NCBI GenBank assembly: GCA_017542485.1
Contig: JAFXXC010000077.1
Location: forward strand, 38,835-102,834
DNA from: Acholeplasmatales bacterium
GTDB taxonomy: Bacteria; Bacillota_I; Bacilli_A; Acholeplasmatales; Anaeroplasmataceae
DNA length: 64,000 nt
Direction: 5' to 3'
Below are positions 1-9,121 of this stretch, piece after piece (position 1 is the first letter of the stretch; each line of letters begins with the position of its first letter). The notes below the pieces were generated by a model. The model made no database searches and had not been told where the DNA came from. It worked only from the letters and a program-made list of their open reading frames with translations. Position numbers and translations under genes: made by a program.

Positions 1-577
1 TATCATAATCTATTAAAGAATAAGAATGATCATTTTTTAGTTTTTCTAGTTTTTGTTCAAGATGGCTATTATTTTTAGATATACTGTTTTGATATGTTAA
101 ATTAGCGTTTTCCTGTTGGTAAGTATATCTTGATATGTTTTCTTGATGTTCTAAATTGAACATTTCTATGTTTTGATTGTTTGACATAATGAAATAGTTA
201 ATGTCTAATTCATGAGCTTCTTTTTTTCTGGCATTCTCTTCATTTATTTTTACTATTTCTTGCTTGATGTTTTGATCACTTTTTGCATATTTATCTATTA
301 TTAGATTTTTCTGATTTTCTGTTTCTTTTATTAAGATATTTTTTTCATTATTATATTCTTTTAATTGTTTAGTGAAATTTTCAGAATATTTATGTAGATT
401 CTTATCTAAAATTATTGTTGATTTGATACATTCATCAATAAAAGAAGTGAATGTTAGTTTTATAGTATTCAATAAATTATTATCAAATGGTGCTTTATCA
501 TCGAGTTCGATGAAGGTGTTAATAAATGAGTTGAATTCATTCGAGAAATTAGTTATATCATCGTTAAATCTAGACAT
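1..577 (-). CDS. Unknown coiled-coil protein, 3' end outside window
   Basis: An open frame of 192 codons runs from an ATG at 577 to the window edge without a stop, so the C-terminus is missing. The start follows a good ribosome site (GAGGTGAT, 9 bases upstream). The protein is very hydrophilic, rich in Asn, Lys, Glu and Gln, has no signal peptide or membrane segment, and from about residue 70 has the heptad-like pattern of a long coiled coil. I do not recognise a family. It is divergent from ruvA. Its reality rests on the ribosome site, the promoter and the long uninterrupted frame; function is unknown. Confidence 0.75.
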   Translation of the reverse strand, partial: MSRFNDDITNFSNEFNSFINTFIELDDKAPFDNNLLNTIKLTFTSFIDECIKSTIILDKNLHKYSENFTKQLKEYNNEKNILIKETENQKNLIIDKYAKSDQNIKQEIVKINEENARKKEAHELDINYFIMSNNQNIEMFNLEHQENISRYTYQQENANLTYQNSISKNNSHLEQKLEKLKNDHSYSLIDYD

Positions 578-606
578 TTATTATCACCTCAAACTTTCCT
601 ACTTGT

Positions 607-635
607 ATTATATAATCAAATTCAATCATAGTAAA
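607..635 (-). promoter_or_regulatory. Promoter of the leftward coiled-coil gene
   Basis: On the minus strand TTTACT and TATAAT are separated by 17 bases, about 30 bases upstream of the ATG at 577. The -35 matches consensus at four of six positions and the -10 is perfect. Confidence 0.55.
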
Positions 636-743
636 GTTATAAATTGTTATTTAAGTATAAAATACTTAATGTATATATAATTGGGAATAATTATCTTTAA
701 AAAAGACTAATGTTATGATATTATAAAATAGGTGAATTAGTGT

Positions 744-1301
744 ATGTATGGATATATAATTGGTAAGGTGATGAAAATTACACCTAAATATATAATTTGC
801 GAAAATAATGGAATAGGGTATGAAATAATTGTCCCTAATCCTTTTAATTATAAACTTAATGAAGAATATAAAATTTATACTTATCAGCATGTAAGAGAAG
901 ATTTGATAGAACTATATGGTTTTATGGAATTTGAAGAAAAAGAGTTGTTTTTAAAACTTATTTCTGTTAGTGGAATAGGCCCAAAAAGTGCATTAAGCAT
1001 ATTGGCTACTGGAACTGTAAATGAAATATGTAGGGCTATTGAGGCAAGAAATGATGCATATTTAAGAAAATTTCCTGGTATTGGTAGTAAGGCTAGTCAA
1101 CAAATTATTTTGGATTTGGCAGGTAAGCTTTCGTTTACTAATGAAGGTGTCAGCAATTCAAAGCTTGATGATGTAGAAGATGCGCTTATTGCATTAGGTT
1201 ATAGTAAAAAGGAAATAACTAAGGTTATTCCTAAGCTTGATGCTAATTTGGATGAAGGGGAGCTAATTAAGGAAGCACTTAAGAAGCTTATTAAGGCATA
1301 G
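744..1301 (+). CDS. ruvA: Holliday junction DNA helicase subunit RuvA
   Basis: RuvA binds four-way DNA junctions and loads the RuvB motor for branch migration in recombinational repair. The 185-residue product has the usual layout: N-terminal OB fold (about 1-65, beginning MYGYIIGKV), two helix-hairpin-helix motifs ([11 protein letters not shown] near 73-83 and KFPGIGSKA near 109-117) and a C-terminal RuvB-contacting domain from about 140. It is slightly shorter than the usual 190-205 residues. A GGTGA site precedes the ATG. ruvB follows after 2 bases, so the pair is co-transcribed. Confidence 0.97.
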   Translation: MYGYIIGKVMKITPKYIICENNGIGYEIIVPNPFNYKLNEEYKIYTYQHVREDLIELYGFMEFEEKELFLKLISVSGIGPKSALSILATGTVNEICRAIEARNDAYLRKFPGIGSKASQQIILDLAGKLSFTNEGVSNSKLDDVEDALIALGYSKKEITKVIPKLDANLDEGELIKEALKKLIKA

Positions 1302-1303
1302 TT

Positions 1304-2317
1304 ATGGGAAGAGATAGAATATTAGATCCAAATTTAGAAGGCGACGAGGAAACAAGTGAGTTATCGTTAAGGCCTCAAAAGTTAACTGAATATATTGGTC
1401 AATGTGAAGCTAAAGAAATGCTAGATGTTTATATTAAAGCAGCTTTGAAAAGAAATGAATCGCTTGATCATGTCCTATTATATGGTCCTCCTGGATTAGG
1501 TAAGACTACGCTTGCACAAATTATAGCTAACGAGCTTGGCGTTGGTATTAAGGTTGTTTCAGGACCATCTGTTGAGAGAAGTGGTGATTTAGCAGCAGTT
1601 CTTACTACATTAAATGAGGGAGATGTTTTGTTTATTGATGAGATACATCGATTACCTAGATATGTAGAGGAAGTACTATATAGCGCAATGGAGGATTATG
1701 TCCTTGATATAATGGTTGGAAAGGATAATCAAACAAGAAGCATTAGAGTTAATCTTCCACCATTTACTCTTGTTGGCGCAACAACTAGGTATGGTGATCT
1801 TTCATCTCCACTTAGAGATAGATTTGGTGTTGTATTAAGACTTAATTATTATACAATTGACGAATTATCTGAAATTGTTAAAAGAACAGCGAAGGTATAC
1901 AATGCAGAAATAGAAAATGATGCCATTTTATCTTTAGCTAGACGTAGTCGTGGTACTCCAAGAATAGCTAATAGATTATTTAGAAGAGTTAGAGATTTCG
2001 CAGATGTAAAAAACAATGGTGTTATTTCAAATGAGATTTGTCAAATAGCACTAGATAAACTTGGAATTGATAATGATGGTCTTGATTATACAGACTATAG
2101 ATATTTAAGAGCAATAGTAGAAACATTTAAAGGTGGACCGGTTGGAGTTGAAAGCTTAGCTGCTACTATCTCAGAGGAGGTAACTACTATTGAGGATGTA
2201 TATGAACCATATTTATTGCAGGAAGGTTATATAAAAAGAAGTAATAGAGGTAGAATAGCTACAGAAAAGGCTTATGAAAAGCTTGGTGTTAAATATTATA
2301 AGGGGATATTTTCATGA
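1304..2317 (+). CDS. ruvB: Holliday junction branch-migration ATPase RuvB
   Basis: Hexameric AAA+ motor that pumps DNA through the RuvA-bound junction. The 337 residues contain Walker A GPPGLGKT (61-68), Walker B IDEIH (111-115), the sensor GATTR (158-162), an arginine-finger segment RDRFG (171-175) and a C-terminal winged helix. Length is normal for the family. Its stop overlaps the queA start (ATGA at 2314), implying translational coupling. Confidence 0.98.
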   Translation: MGRDRILDPNLEGDEETSELSLRPQKLTEYIGQCEAKEMLDVYIKAALKRNESLDHVLLYGPPGLGKTTLAQIIANELGVGIKVVSGPSVERSGDLAAVLTTLNEGDVLFIDEIHRLPRYVEEVLYSAMEDYVLDIMVGKDNQTRSIRVNLPPFTLVGATTRYGDLSSPLRDRFGVVLRLNYYTIDELSEIVKRTAKVYNAEIENDAILSLARRSRGTPRIANRLFRRVRDFADVKNNGVISNEICQIALDKLGIDNDGLDYTDYRYLRAIVETFKGGPVGVESLAATISEEVTTIEDVYEPYLLQEGYIKRSNRGRIATEKAYEKLGVKYYKGIFS

Positions 2318-3342
2318 TAAGAACTGATGATTTTGATTATTATTTGCCCGAAGAATTAATAGCCCAAACACCACTAAAGGATAGAAGCCAATCACGTCTT
2401 TTGGTATTAGATAAAAATACTAAGACTTATGAGGATAGAATATTTAGTGATATTTTGGATTATCTTAATAAAGATGATGTATTAGTATTGAATGATACAA
2501 AAGTAATACCAGCAAGACTATATGGTCATAAGGTAGATACAGACGCATTAATTGAGGTATTGTTATTAAAGGATTTAGGGGAAAATGTTTGGGAGTGCCT
2601 TGCAAAACCACAAAAGAGGGTTAAGATTGGAACTGTAATTTCTTTTGGTGATGGCAGTTTAAAGGCAGAATGTATTAAATTATTTGATATGGGTATATGC
2701 CATTTCAAATTAATATATGATGGTATATTAGTTGAGATTTTAGATAAATTAGGAGAAATGCCACTTCCTCCTTATATCCATGAGAAATTGAAAGATAAGG
2801 ATAGATATCAAACAGTATACGCTAAAAATCCTGGTTCGGCTGCCGCGCCTACAGCAGGGTTACATTTTACTAATGAATTGTTAGAAAAAATAAAGAATAA
2901 AGGTATTGATATTATATATGTTACACTTCATGTAGGTTTAGGAACATTTAGACCTGTAAATGAGGATAATATTGAAAATCATGTTATGCATACAGAATAT
3001 TATGAAATATCAGAAGAATCATGCAAAAAGCTAAATGATGCTAAGGCGAAGGGTAAAAGAATTATCGCAGTAGGTACTACATCTACAAGAACATTAGAAT
3101 CTAATTATAAAGAAGGTGTGGGATTTACTCCTAAATGCGAGAATACAAGTATTTTTATTTATCCTGGATATAAATTTAAATCAATTGATGCGTTAATTAC
3201 TAATTTCCATTTGCCTAAATCAACATTGATAATGCTAGTTAGCGCACTTGCAGGGAGAGAATTTATACTTGATAGTTATAAGCACGCTGTAGATGAAAAA
3301 TATAGATTTTTCTCATTCGGTGATGCAATGTTTATAAAATAA
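2314..3342 (+). CDS. queA: S-adenosylmethionine:tRNA ribosyltransferase-isomerase QueA
   Basis: QueA moves the ribosyl group of S-adenosylmethionine onto preQ1 already inserted in tRNA, giving epoxyqueuosine. The 342-residue protein shows family signatures such as [20 protein letters not shown] at the N-terminus, [24 protein letters not shown] and [13 protein letters not shown]. The typical length is 340-350. It partners tgt two genes downstream; a cyclophilin gene sits between them. Confidence 0.97.
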   Translation: MIRTDDFDYYLPEELIAQTPLKDRSQSRLLVLDKNTKTYEDRIFSDILDYLNKDDVLVLNDTKVIPARLYGHKVDTDALIEVLLLKDLGENVWECLAKPQKRVKIGTVISFGDGSLKAECIKLFDMGICHFKLIYDGILVEILDKLGEMPLPPYIHEKLKDKDRYQTVYAKNPGSAAAPTAGLHFTNELLEKIKNKGIDIIYVTLHVGLGTFRPVNEDNIENHVMHTEYYEISEESCKKLNDAKAKGKRIIAVGTTSTRTLESNYKEGVGFTPKCENTSIFIYPGYKFKSIDALITNFHLPKSTLIMLVSALAGREFILDSYKHAVDEKYRFFSFGDAMFIK

Positions 3343-3355
3343 GGAGGAGATTATA

Positions 3356-4998
<1,643 letters not shown>

Positions 4999-5004
4999 AA
5001 AGTT

Positions 5005-5036
5005 ATGGTGTATTGTAGAACAATATGCCATTTTTT
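5005..5036 (+). terminator. Intrinsic terminator after tgt
   Basis: Twelve-pair stem (ATGGTGTATTGT / ACAATATGCCAT, two G-U pairs) with an AGA loop and then TTTTTT. It closes the ruvA-tgt operon. Confidence 0.85.
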
Positions 5037-5142
5037 CTTGTTTTTTATGAATTCCATATGATAGAGATAAATTTATTCTTTAATTTTTTTATGTAGTGTG
5101 ATAAAATTATTCACGAATATTCGTTTTTTAGGGGTGATAAAA

Positions 5143-5625
5143 ATGGATGTTGAAACAATGCTTAAAGTTTTAGGAGTAAGAACACAAAGTAAAGAATCTA
5201 TTGAGTTATGTTATAAGATGGATATTGAAGCTTTTAACATGATGTCCTCAGATGATAATAATTATTCAAATGAAAAATTTGTTTATGAATGTGTATATAA
5301 ATCATTATTGGATGAACTTGATTATGAGAAATTATCAACTGAAGAAAAAGTAAGATGTCTTAAGGTTGTTGATTCAATTGATTTAAATGAAGAGGATAAG
5401 GAATATAGAGATTTATATTTCACAGGGCTTGAAAGAGTGCTTTTAAGATATGGTAGATATGATTTGATAAAATTTCAAAGAATACCAATGTCAGATCATG
5501 ATGGTATTGCAAAAGATGCATATCTATATGAATTACATGGAGATTACGCAACTGCGATTAAGTATTATAATTTAATTGGTGAAGATAATCGTTATGATAT
5601 TTGTATATATAAATCTTCAAGATAA
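5143..5625 (+). CDS. Unknown soluble protein, 160 residues
   Basis: I do not recognise this protein. I start it at the ATG preceded by AGGGGTGAT; an upstream GTG in frame has no ribosome site. The product is acidic and helical, with no membrane segment or signal peptide. Its C-terminal part (DAYLYELHGDYATAIKYYNL) resembles a single tetratricopeptide-like helix pair, which suggests a protein-binding role but does not prove it. It is a single-gene unit between two terminators. Confidence 0.8.
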   Translation: MDVETMLKVLGVRTQSKESIELCYKMDIEAFNMMSSDDNNYSNEKFVYECVYKSLLDELDYEKLSTEEKVRCLKVVDSIDLNEEDKEYRDLYFTGLERVLLRYGRYDLIKFQRIPMSDHDGIAKDAYLYELHGDYATAIKYYNLIGEDNRYDICIYKSSR

Positions 5626-5650
5626 TTAATAAAATTATTTATGTTAAAGT

Positions 5651-5676
5651 AGGTCTAATTTAATTAGACCTTTTTT
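5651..5676 (+). terminator. Intrinsic terminator after the 160-residue orphan
   Basis: Perfect nine-pair stem AGGTCTAAT / ATTAGACCT with a TTA loop, followed by TTTTT. Confidence 0.9.
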
Positions 5677-5712
5677 ATTCGAATAAAATTTTAAAATTAA
5701 AACATTTTCTAC

Positions 5713-5740
5713 TTGAAAAATAATTTTTATTTTATATAAT
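5713..5740 (+). promoter_or_regulatory. Promoter of the 110-residue orphan
   Basis: TTGAAA and TATAAT separated by 16 bases, about 30 bases upstream of the ATG at 5773, which has a near-perfect AGGAGG site. Confidence 0.7.
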
Positions 5741-5772
5741 ACTTGCTGTACGTTTATTTTTAGGAGGATATT

Positions 5773-6105
5773 ATGCAGGATAATTATTACAATCATATGA
5801 TTTCTACTTTATTACCAAATTTAAAGCAAATGTTAACTTATAATGAGCCAGGTACTATGGATGAGTTTAAAACTATGCCATTAAAGGAATGGGATAAGCT
5901 TACAGTAATGGTTGAATCATTAAAGGATTATACTTTATCTAATGGAAGAAAAAATCAGCTTATGACATATTATTCTGATACACTATATCCATTGTTGGTA
6001 AGCGGAAATCTTTTAAAGCAAGGATTTAAAAAATATTATGCTATAAGAGTAGATGATTTTGACTTTAGACAGATGATTTCAAAATGTGAAGGATATATCA
6101 TCTAG
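5773..6105 (+). CDS. Unknown small soluble protein, 110 residues
   Basis: No family recognised. The frame has its own promoter and a strong AGGAGG site, which supports a real and well-translated gene. The product is a mixed-charge helical protein with many aromatic residues (MQDNYYNHMI at the start, KKYYAIRVDDFDFRQMI near the end) and no membrane segment. I see no clear terminator directly after it; the next 100 bases are AT-rich and lead into the promoter at 6214. It shows no similarity to its upstream orphan neighbour. Confidence 0.8.
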   Translation: MQDNYYNHMISTLLPNLKQMLTYNEPGTMDEFKTMPLKEWDKLTVMVESLKDYTLSNGRKNQLMTYYSDTLYPLLVSGNLLKQGFKKYYAIRVDDFDFRQMISKCEGYII

Positions 6106-6184
6106 TTTAATTTATTTTATAGATTTAAGAAAATTTATTTTAAAATTGATATAAATGATATATTTTTCTATCAAAATGATAAAA

Positions 6185-6204
6185 TCACATAATTTCACAT
6201 AATT
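6185..6204. repeat. Tandem TCACATAATT pair upstream of the 6214 promoter
   Basis: Two exact, abutting copies of the ten-base unit TCACATAATT, one helical turn apart, ending 10 bases before the -35 box. Could be an operator or an UP-like element; unproven. Confidence 0.5.
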
Positions 6205-6213
6205 TACAGAAAT

Positions 6214-6243
6214 TTGACACATTTTTTATTGATAGAATACAAT
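6214..6243 (+). promoter_or_regulatory. Strong promoter of the structured RNA
   Basis: Consensus TTGACA, 18-base spacer, TACAAT. Predicted start of transcription is near 6250. A further TATAAT at 6384-6389 would start RNA inside the yggS ribosome site, so this promoter may be the one serving yggS by read-through. Confidence 0.75.
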
Positions 6244-6249
6244 TGTCTT

Positions 6250-6355
6250 AAGAAAGACGTGTCTATCATAATCTCCCTATTTGATAGATAACTTTTCATA
6301 AGCAAACTTATAACTCTCCCAATTAGAAAAGGACACGTAGGTGTCCTTTTCGCTT
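6250..6355 (+). ncRNA. Candidate structured RNA: small RNA or yggS leader attenuator
   Basis: About 105 bases lie between a consensus promoter and a perfect terminator, with no open frame. Seen in order: hairpin TCTATCA/TGATAGA (6262-6268 with 6282-6288) whose 13-base loop exposes TCTCCC; hairpin ATAAG/CTTAT (6298-6302 with 6307-6311) with a CAAA loop; a single-stranded second copy of TCTCCC (6315-6320); then the terminator AAAAGGACAC/GTGTCCTTTT (6327-6350). ACGTGTC at 6258-6264 is exactly complementary to GACACGT at 6332-6338 in the terminator arm, so an antiterminator could form instead. It is therefore either a trans-acting RNA with C-rich anti-Shine-Dalgarno motifs or a switch controlling yggS-ylmH. 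It matches no RNA class I know. Confidence 0.6.
6327..6355 (+). terminator. Terminator of the structured RNA, upstream of yggS
   Basis: Ten-pair perfect stem AAAAGGACAC/GTGTCCTTTT with a GTAG loop; the downstream tract is CGCTTTATT, so release may depend on the stem's own Ts. Confidence 0.8.
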
Positions 6356-6405
6356 TATTATAGAAAAATGTTTAATTATATTATATAATTAATAGGGTGG
6401 TATTT

Positions 6406-7047
6406 ATGAAACTTAGAAGTGATATAGATGAATTCATCAAAACTATTCCAGATAATGTTAATATCGTCGCAGCAACAAAATATGTTGGTGCTCAAGAAAT
6501 GATGGATTTATATAAGCATAATATTAAAAATTTTGGTGAAAATAGAGTTGATTCTTTTAATAATAAATATGAAGAATTGAAAGACGTTAAGGATATTAAA
6601 TGGCATTTTATTGGCCATTTGCAAAGAAATAAGTGTAAAGATATAATTAATAAAATAGATTATTTACATTCTTTAGATTCTATTGAATTAGCTAAGATGA
6701 TAGAAAAATATAGAGTGAATGAATTAAATACTTTTATTGAGGTTTCCATTAATTTAGAAGAAAATAAAAATGGTGTTGATTATCATAATATTTATGATTT
6801 TGTTGGCGATTTATTAAATTATAAAAAGATTAAAATTATTGGATTAATGATGATGGCTATTAAAAATGATAATGATGAGGATTTAAAGGATCAGTTTGAT
6901 AAGCTTTATAATTTAAGAAATGATTTAGAGAAAAAATTTAATATTTCTATTCCATATTTGTCAATGGGCATTAGTGATGATTATAAAATAGCTATAGATA
7001 GTGGCGCTACTCATGTAAGATTAGGTAGAATTTTATGGGAGAATTAA
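6406..7047 (+). CDS. yggS: YggS/PROSC family PLP-binding protein
   Basis: Member of the PLP homeostasis family, which binds pyridoxal phosphate and balances free PLP and amino acid pools; it has an alanine-racemase-like barrel but no known enzymatic activity. Signatures seen are VAATKYVG (the PLP lysine), NFGENRVD, WHFIGHLQRNK and LSMGISDDYKIAIDSGATHVRLG. The start is the ATG following AGGGTGG; a GTG nine bases upstream overlaps that site. The 213 residues are typical. It overlaps ylmH by 13 bases, the order found in the Bacillus division cluster but without sepF. Confidence 0.95.
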   Translation: MKLRSDIDEFIKTIPDNVNIVAATKYVGAQEMMDLYKHNIKNFGENRVDSFNNKYEELKDVKDIKWHFIGHLQRNKCKDIINKIDYLHSLDSIELAKMIEKYRVNELNTFIEVSINLEENKNGVDYHNIYDFVGDLLNYKKIKIIGLMMMAIKNDNDEDLKDQFDKLYNLRNDLEKKFNISIPYLSMGISDDYKIAIDSGATHVRLGRILWEN

Positions 7048-7772
7048 TTGAATTTAATAAAAAGATTTTATCATTAATTAATAAAGTTAATGATGGTAGA
7101 GTAGTATTATTGAATTTTTTAGATGAAAATGAAGCTGGAATAGTTGAAGAACTATGTAGTAAAAATCATATAGGTTTTTATTATTATGGTGGAATTGATA
7201 ATTCAGATAGGAATAGATATATTTTATCTAATTATGAAATTTGTAATGATGATTTTAAGATTTGTGTATATAAGATAGATTATAATAAAAGATATTATAA
7301 TATTGAACATAAGCATGTATTAGGTACACTTATGAGTTTGGGTATTAAAAGAGAAACTATTGGTGATATTGTTATTACTGATAATAAAGATATTTACTTT
7401 GCCTGTACGGAGGAAATATCTAGATTTATAGAAAATGAATTAGAGTTTATCAATAGAGCTAAGATAGAATTAGATAGAATTGATTATAAAGTTTCTAATG
7501 TAATAAGATATGAAGAAAAAGAAATATTATCATCTTCATATAGACTAGATGGTATTATTTCTGGAGTATATAATATTTCAAGAAATAAATCACTTGAATT
7601 AATTAAAGAAGGATTAGTATATATAAACCATATCAATAATATGAATGTTAGTCATAATGTTAGTGAAAATGATGAAATAAATGTTAGACATTATGGAAAG
7701 TTTAAAGTTGATAAGCTTGTAAGCACTACTAGAAGTGGTAGGTATAAGATAAAAGTCTTGATCAGGAGGTAG
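7035..7772 (+). CDS. ylmH: YlmH-type S4-domain RNA-binding protein
   Basis: Relative of B. subtilis YlmH, an S4-domain protein that binds ribosomes or RNA and is implicated in ribosome quality control. The 245-residue product has the YlmH layout: an N-terminal alpha/beta part, a middle domain (GDIVITDNKDIYFACTEEI) and a C-terminal S4 domain from about 170 (LDGIISGVYNISRNKSLELI). The start lies inside the end of yggS, with AGGT eight bases upstream. Function is inferred from the family only. Confidence 0.9.
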   Translation: MGELIEFNKKILSLINKVNDGRVVLLNFLDENEAGIVEELCSKNHIGFYYYGGIDNSDRNRYILSNYEICNDDFKICVYKIDYNKRYYNIEHKHVLGTLMSLGIKRETIGDIVITDNKDIYFACTEEISRFIENELEFINRAKIELDRIDYKVSNVIRYEEKEILSSSYRLDGIISGVYNISRNKSLELIKEGLVYINHINNMNVSHNVSENDEINVRHYGKFKVDKLVSTTRSGRYKIKVLIRR

Positions 7773-7779
7773 CTATAAT

Positions 7780-8460
7780 ATGATTGGAATAATAGCAGCA
7801 ATGAATACTGAAATGAATATTATTTTAGATAATATGATAGATGTAAATGAAAATAGCATTGCGGGTTTTACATTTTACGAAGGTGTGATTGGTGATAATA
7901 ATGTTGTAATTTGCGAATGTGGCGTTGGTAAGGTCAATTCTGCCTCAGTAGCAGTTATTATGATTACTACATATGAGGTTGATTTAGTAATAAATACTGG
8001 TATTGCAGGTGGTTTAAGTAATACTAAATGTAGAGATGTTATTATAGCTAATGGATTAGCATATCATGATTTTGATATAAGAATATTTGGCTATGAATAT
8101 GGACAAATACCACATATGCCTAAGGTATTTCCTGTAAATCCTACTAATATTATGCATGTAAAGAGTGTTTTAAATAAGCTTAATATTGCTTATAAAGAGG
8201 GTATTATTATATCTGGTGATCAATTTGTTAGTAGTTTAGAAAAGCTTGAAATGGTTAAGGATTTAGGTGCTTTAGCATGTGAGATGGAAGGAGCATCTAT
8301 TGCGCAGGTATGTACAAGAGCTGGCGTTGATTTTATTGTATTAAGATATATTTCTGATTTGGTAGGAGCAACAGGCCAAAATGAAGATTATTTACAATTT
8401 GAAGATGAAATGGCTAACCGTTCAGCCAAAATATGTTTAAAATTAATTGAGAATATTTGA
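7780..8460 (+). CDS. mtnN: 5'-methylthioadenosine/S-adenosylhomocysteine nucleosidase
   Basis: Hydrolyses methylthioadenosine, S-adenosylhomocysteine and 5'-deoxyadenosine, clearing by-products of SAM chemistry such as the methylation and QueA reactions encoded nearby. The 226 residues have the catalytic acids Glu11 (MNTEMN), Glu170 (CEMEGASIAQV) and Asp193 (YISDLVG) and the glycine-rich NTGIAGG segment. An AGGAGGT site precedes the ATG. It sits in a run of closely spaced genes from yggS to rnhA. Confidence 0.96.
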   Translation: MIGIIAAMNTEMNIILDNMIDVNENSIAGFTFYEGVIGDNNVVICECGVGKVNSASVAVIMITTYEVDLVINTGIAGGLSNTKCRDVIIANGLAYHDFDIRIFGYEYGQIPHMPKVFPVNPTNIMHVKSVLNKLNIAYKEGIIISGDQFVSSLEKLEMVKDLGALACEMEGASIAQVCTRAGVDFIVLRYISDLVGATGQNEDYLQFEDEMANRSAKICLKLIENI

Positions 8461-8468
8461 GGATTGTT

Positions 8469-9050
8469 ATGAAATTTTATGCAGTAAAGGGAGATAATTA
8501 TAGTAATATTTTTACATCTTGGGATGAAGCAAAAAAGGCGATAGCAACAATATGTAATCCTAAATATAAATCATTTGCAAGTGAAAATGATGCTAAAGAT
8601 TTTTTAGATGGTAAAAATATACTAAATGAGATAAAAGAGCCAGTGTGCTATATTGATGGTAGCTATGATGAGAAAACTAATGCATATAGTTTTGGTGGTA
8701 TATTATTATATAATGGAAAAGAATATGAATTTAAAAGAAGATTTGAAAGTGATGAATATTCTTTGCATAGAAATGTTTCTGGAGAAATAAGAGGAGCTTC
8801 TTATATAATTAATTATTCACTGAAAAGAGGAATTAAAAAGCTTCATTTATTTTATGATTATATTGGTATTGAAAAGTGGTATAAGGGCGAATGGAAAGCT
8901 AATACAAATATAGCAATTAAATATGTTAATTTTGCTAAAGAAGTAGATGGCAAGATTGAAGTTGTATTTCATAAGGTAAAAAGCCATACTAATGATAAAT
9001 ATAATGATATCGCAGATAGACTTGCAAAAGAAGCATTAGATTTGGCTTAG
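8469..9050 (+). CDS. rnhA: Ribonuclease HI with N-terminal hybrid-binding domain
   Basis: Cleaves the RNA strand of RNA-DNA hybrids. The 193 residues have an N-terminal viroplasmin-like hybrid-binding domain (KFYAVKGDNYSNIFTSWDEA, 2-50) as in eukaryotic RNase H1, then the catalytic domain with Asp63 (YIDGSY), Glu106 (SGEIRGA), Asp130 (FYDYIG) and Asp183 (NDIADRLA), plus the loop histidine of VKSHTND. I start it at the ATG after GAGG rather than the TTG that overlaps mtnN. A terminator follows. Confidence 0.94.
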   Translation: MKFYAVKGDNYSNIFTSWDEAKKAIATICNPKYKSFASENDAKDFLDGKNILNEIKEPVCYIDGSYDEKTNAYSFGGILLYNGKEYEFKRRFESDEYSLHRNVSGEIRGASYIINYSLKRGIKKLHLFYDYIGIEKWYKGEWKANTNIAIKYVNFAKEVDGKIEVVFHKVKSHTNDKYNDIADRLAKEALDLA

Positions 9051-9078
9051 TTTTAATTTTGCTAAAATTTATAATTAT

Positions 9079-9102
9079 GGGTTTCAACAGAAATCCTTTT
9101 TA
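9079..9102 (+). terminator. Terminator between rnhA and uvrB
   Basis: Seven-pair stem GGGTTTC/GAAATCC (one G-U) with an AACA loop and a TTTTT tract; ends about 10 bases before the uvrB ribosome site. Confidence 0.65.
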
Positions 9103-9121
9103 ATTCTAAGGGGTGGTTGTT

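Noticed and set aside
6250..6355. 6S RNA, SRP RNA, tmRNA or RNase P RNA identity for the structured RNA
   Set aside because: Too short for 6S, tmRNA or RNase P, no SRP core sequence, and no long central bubble.
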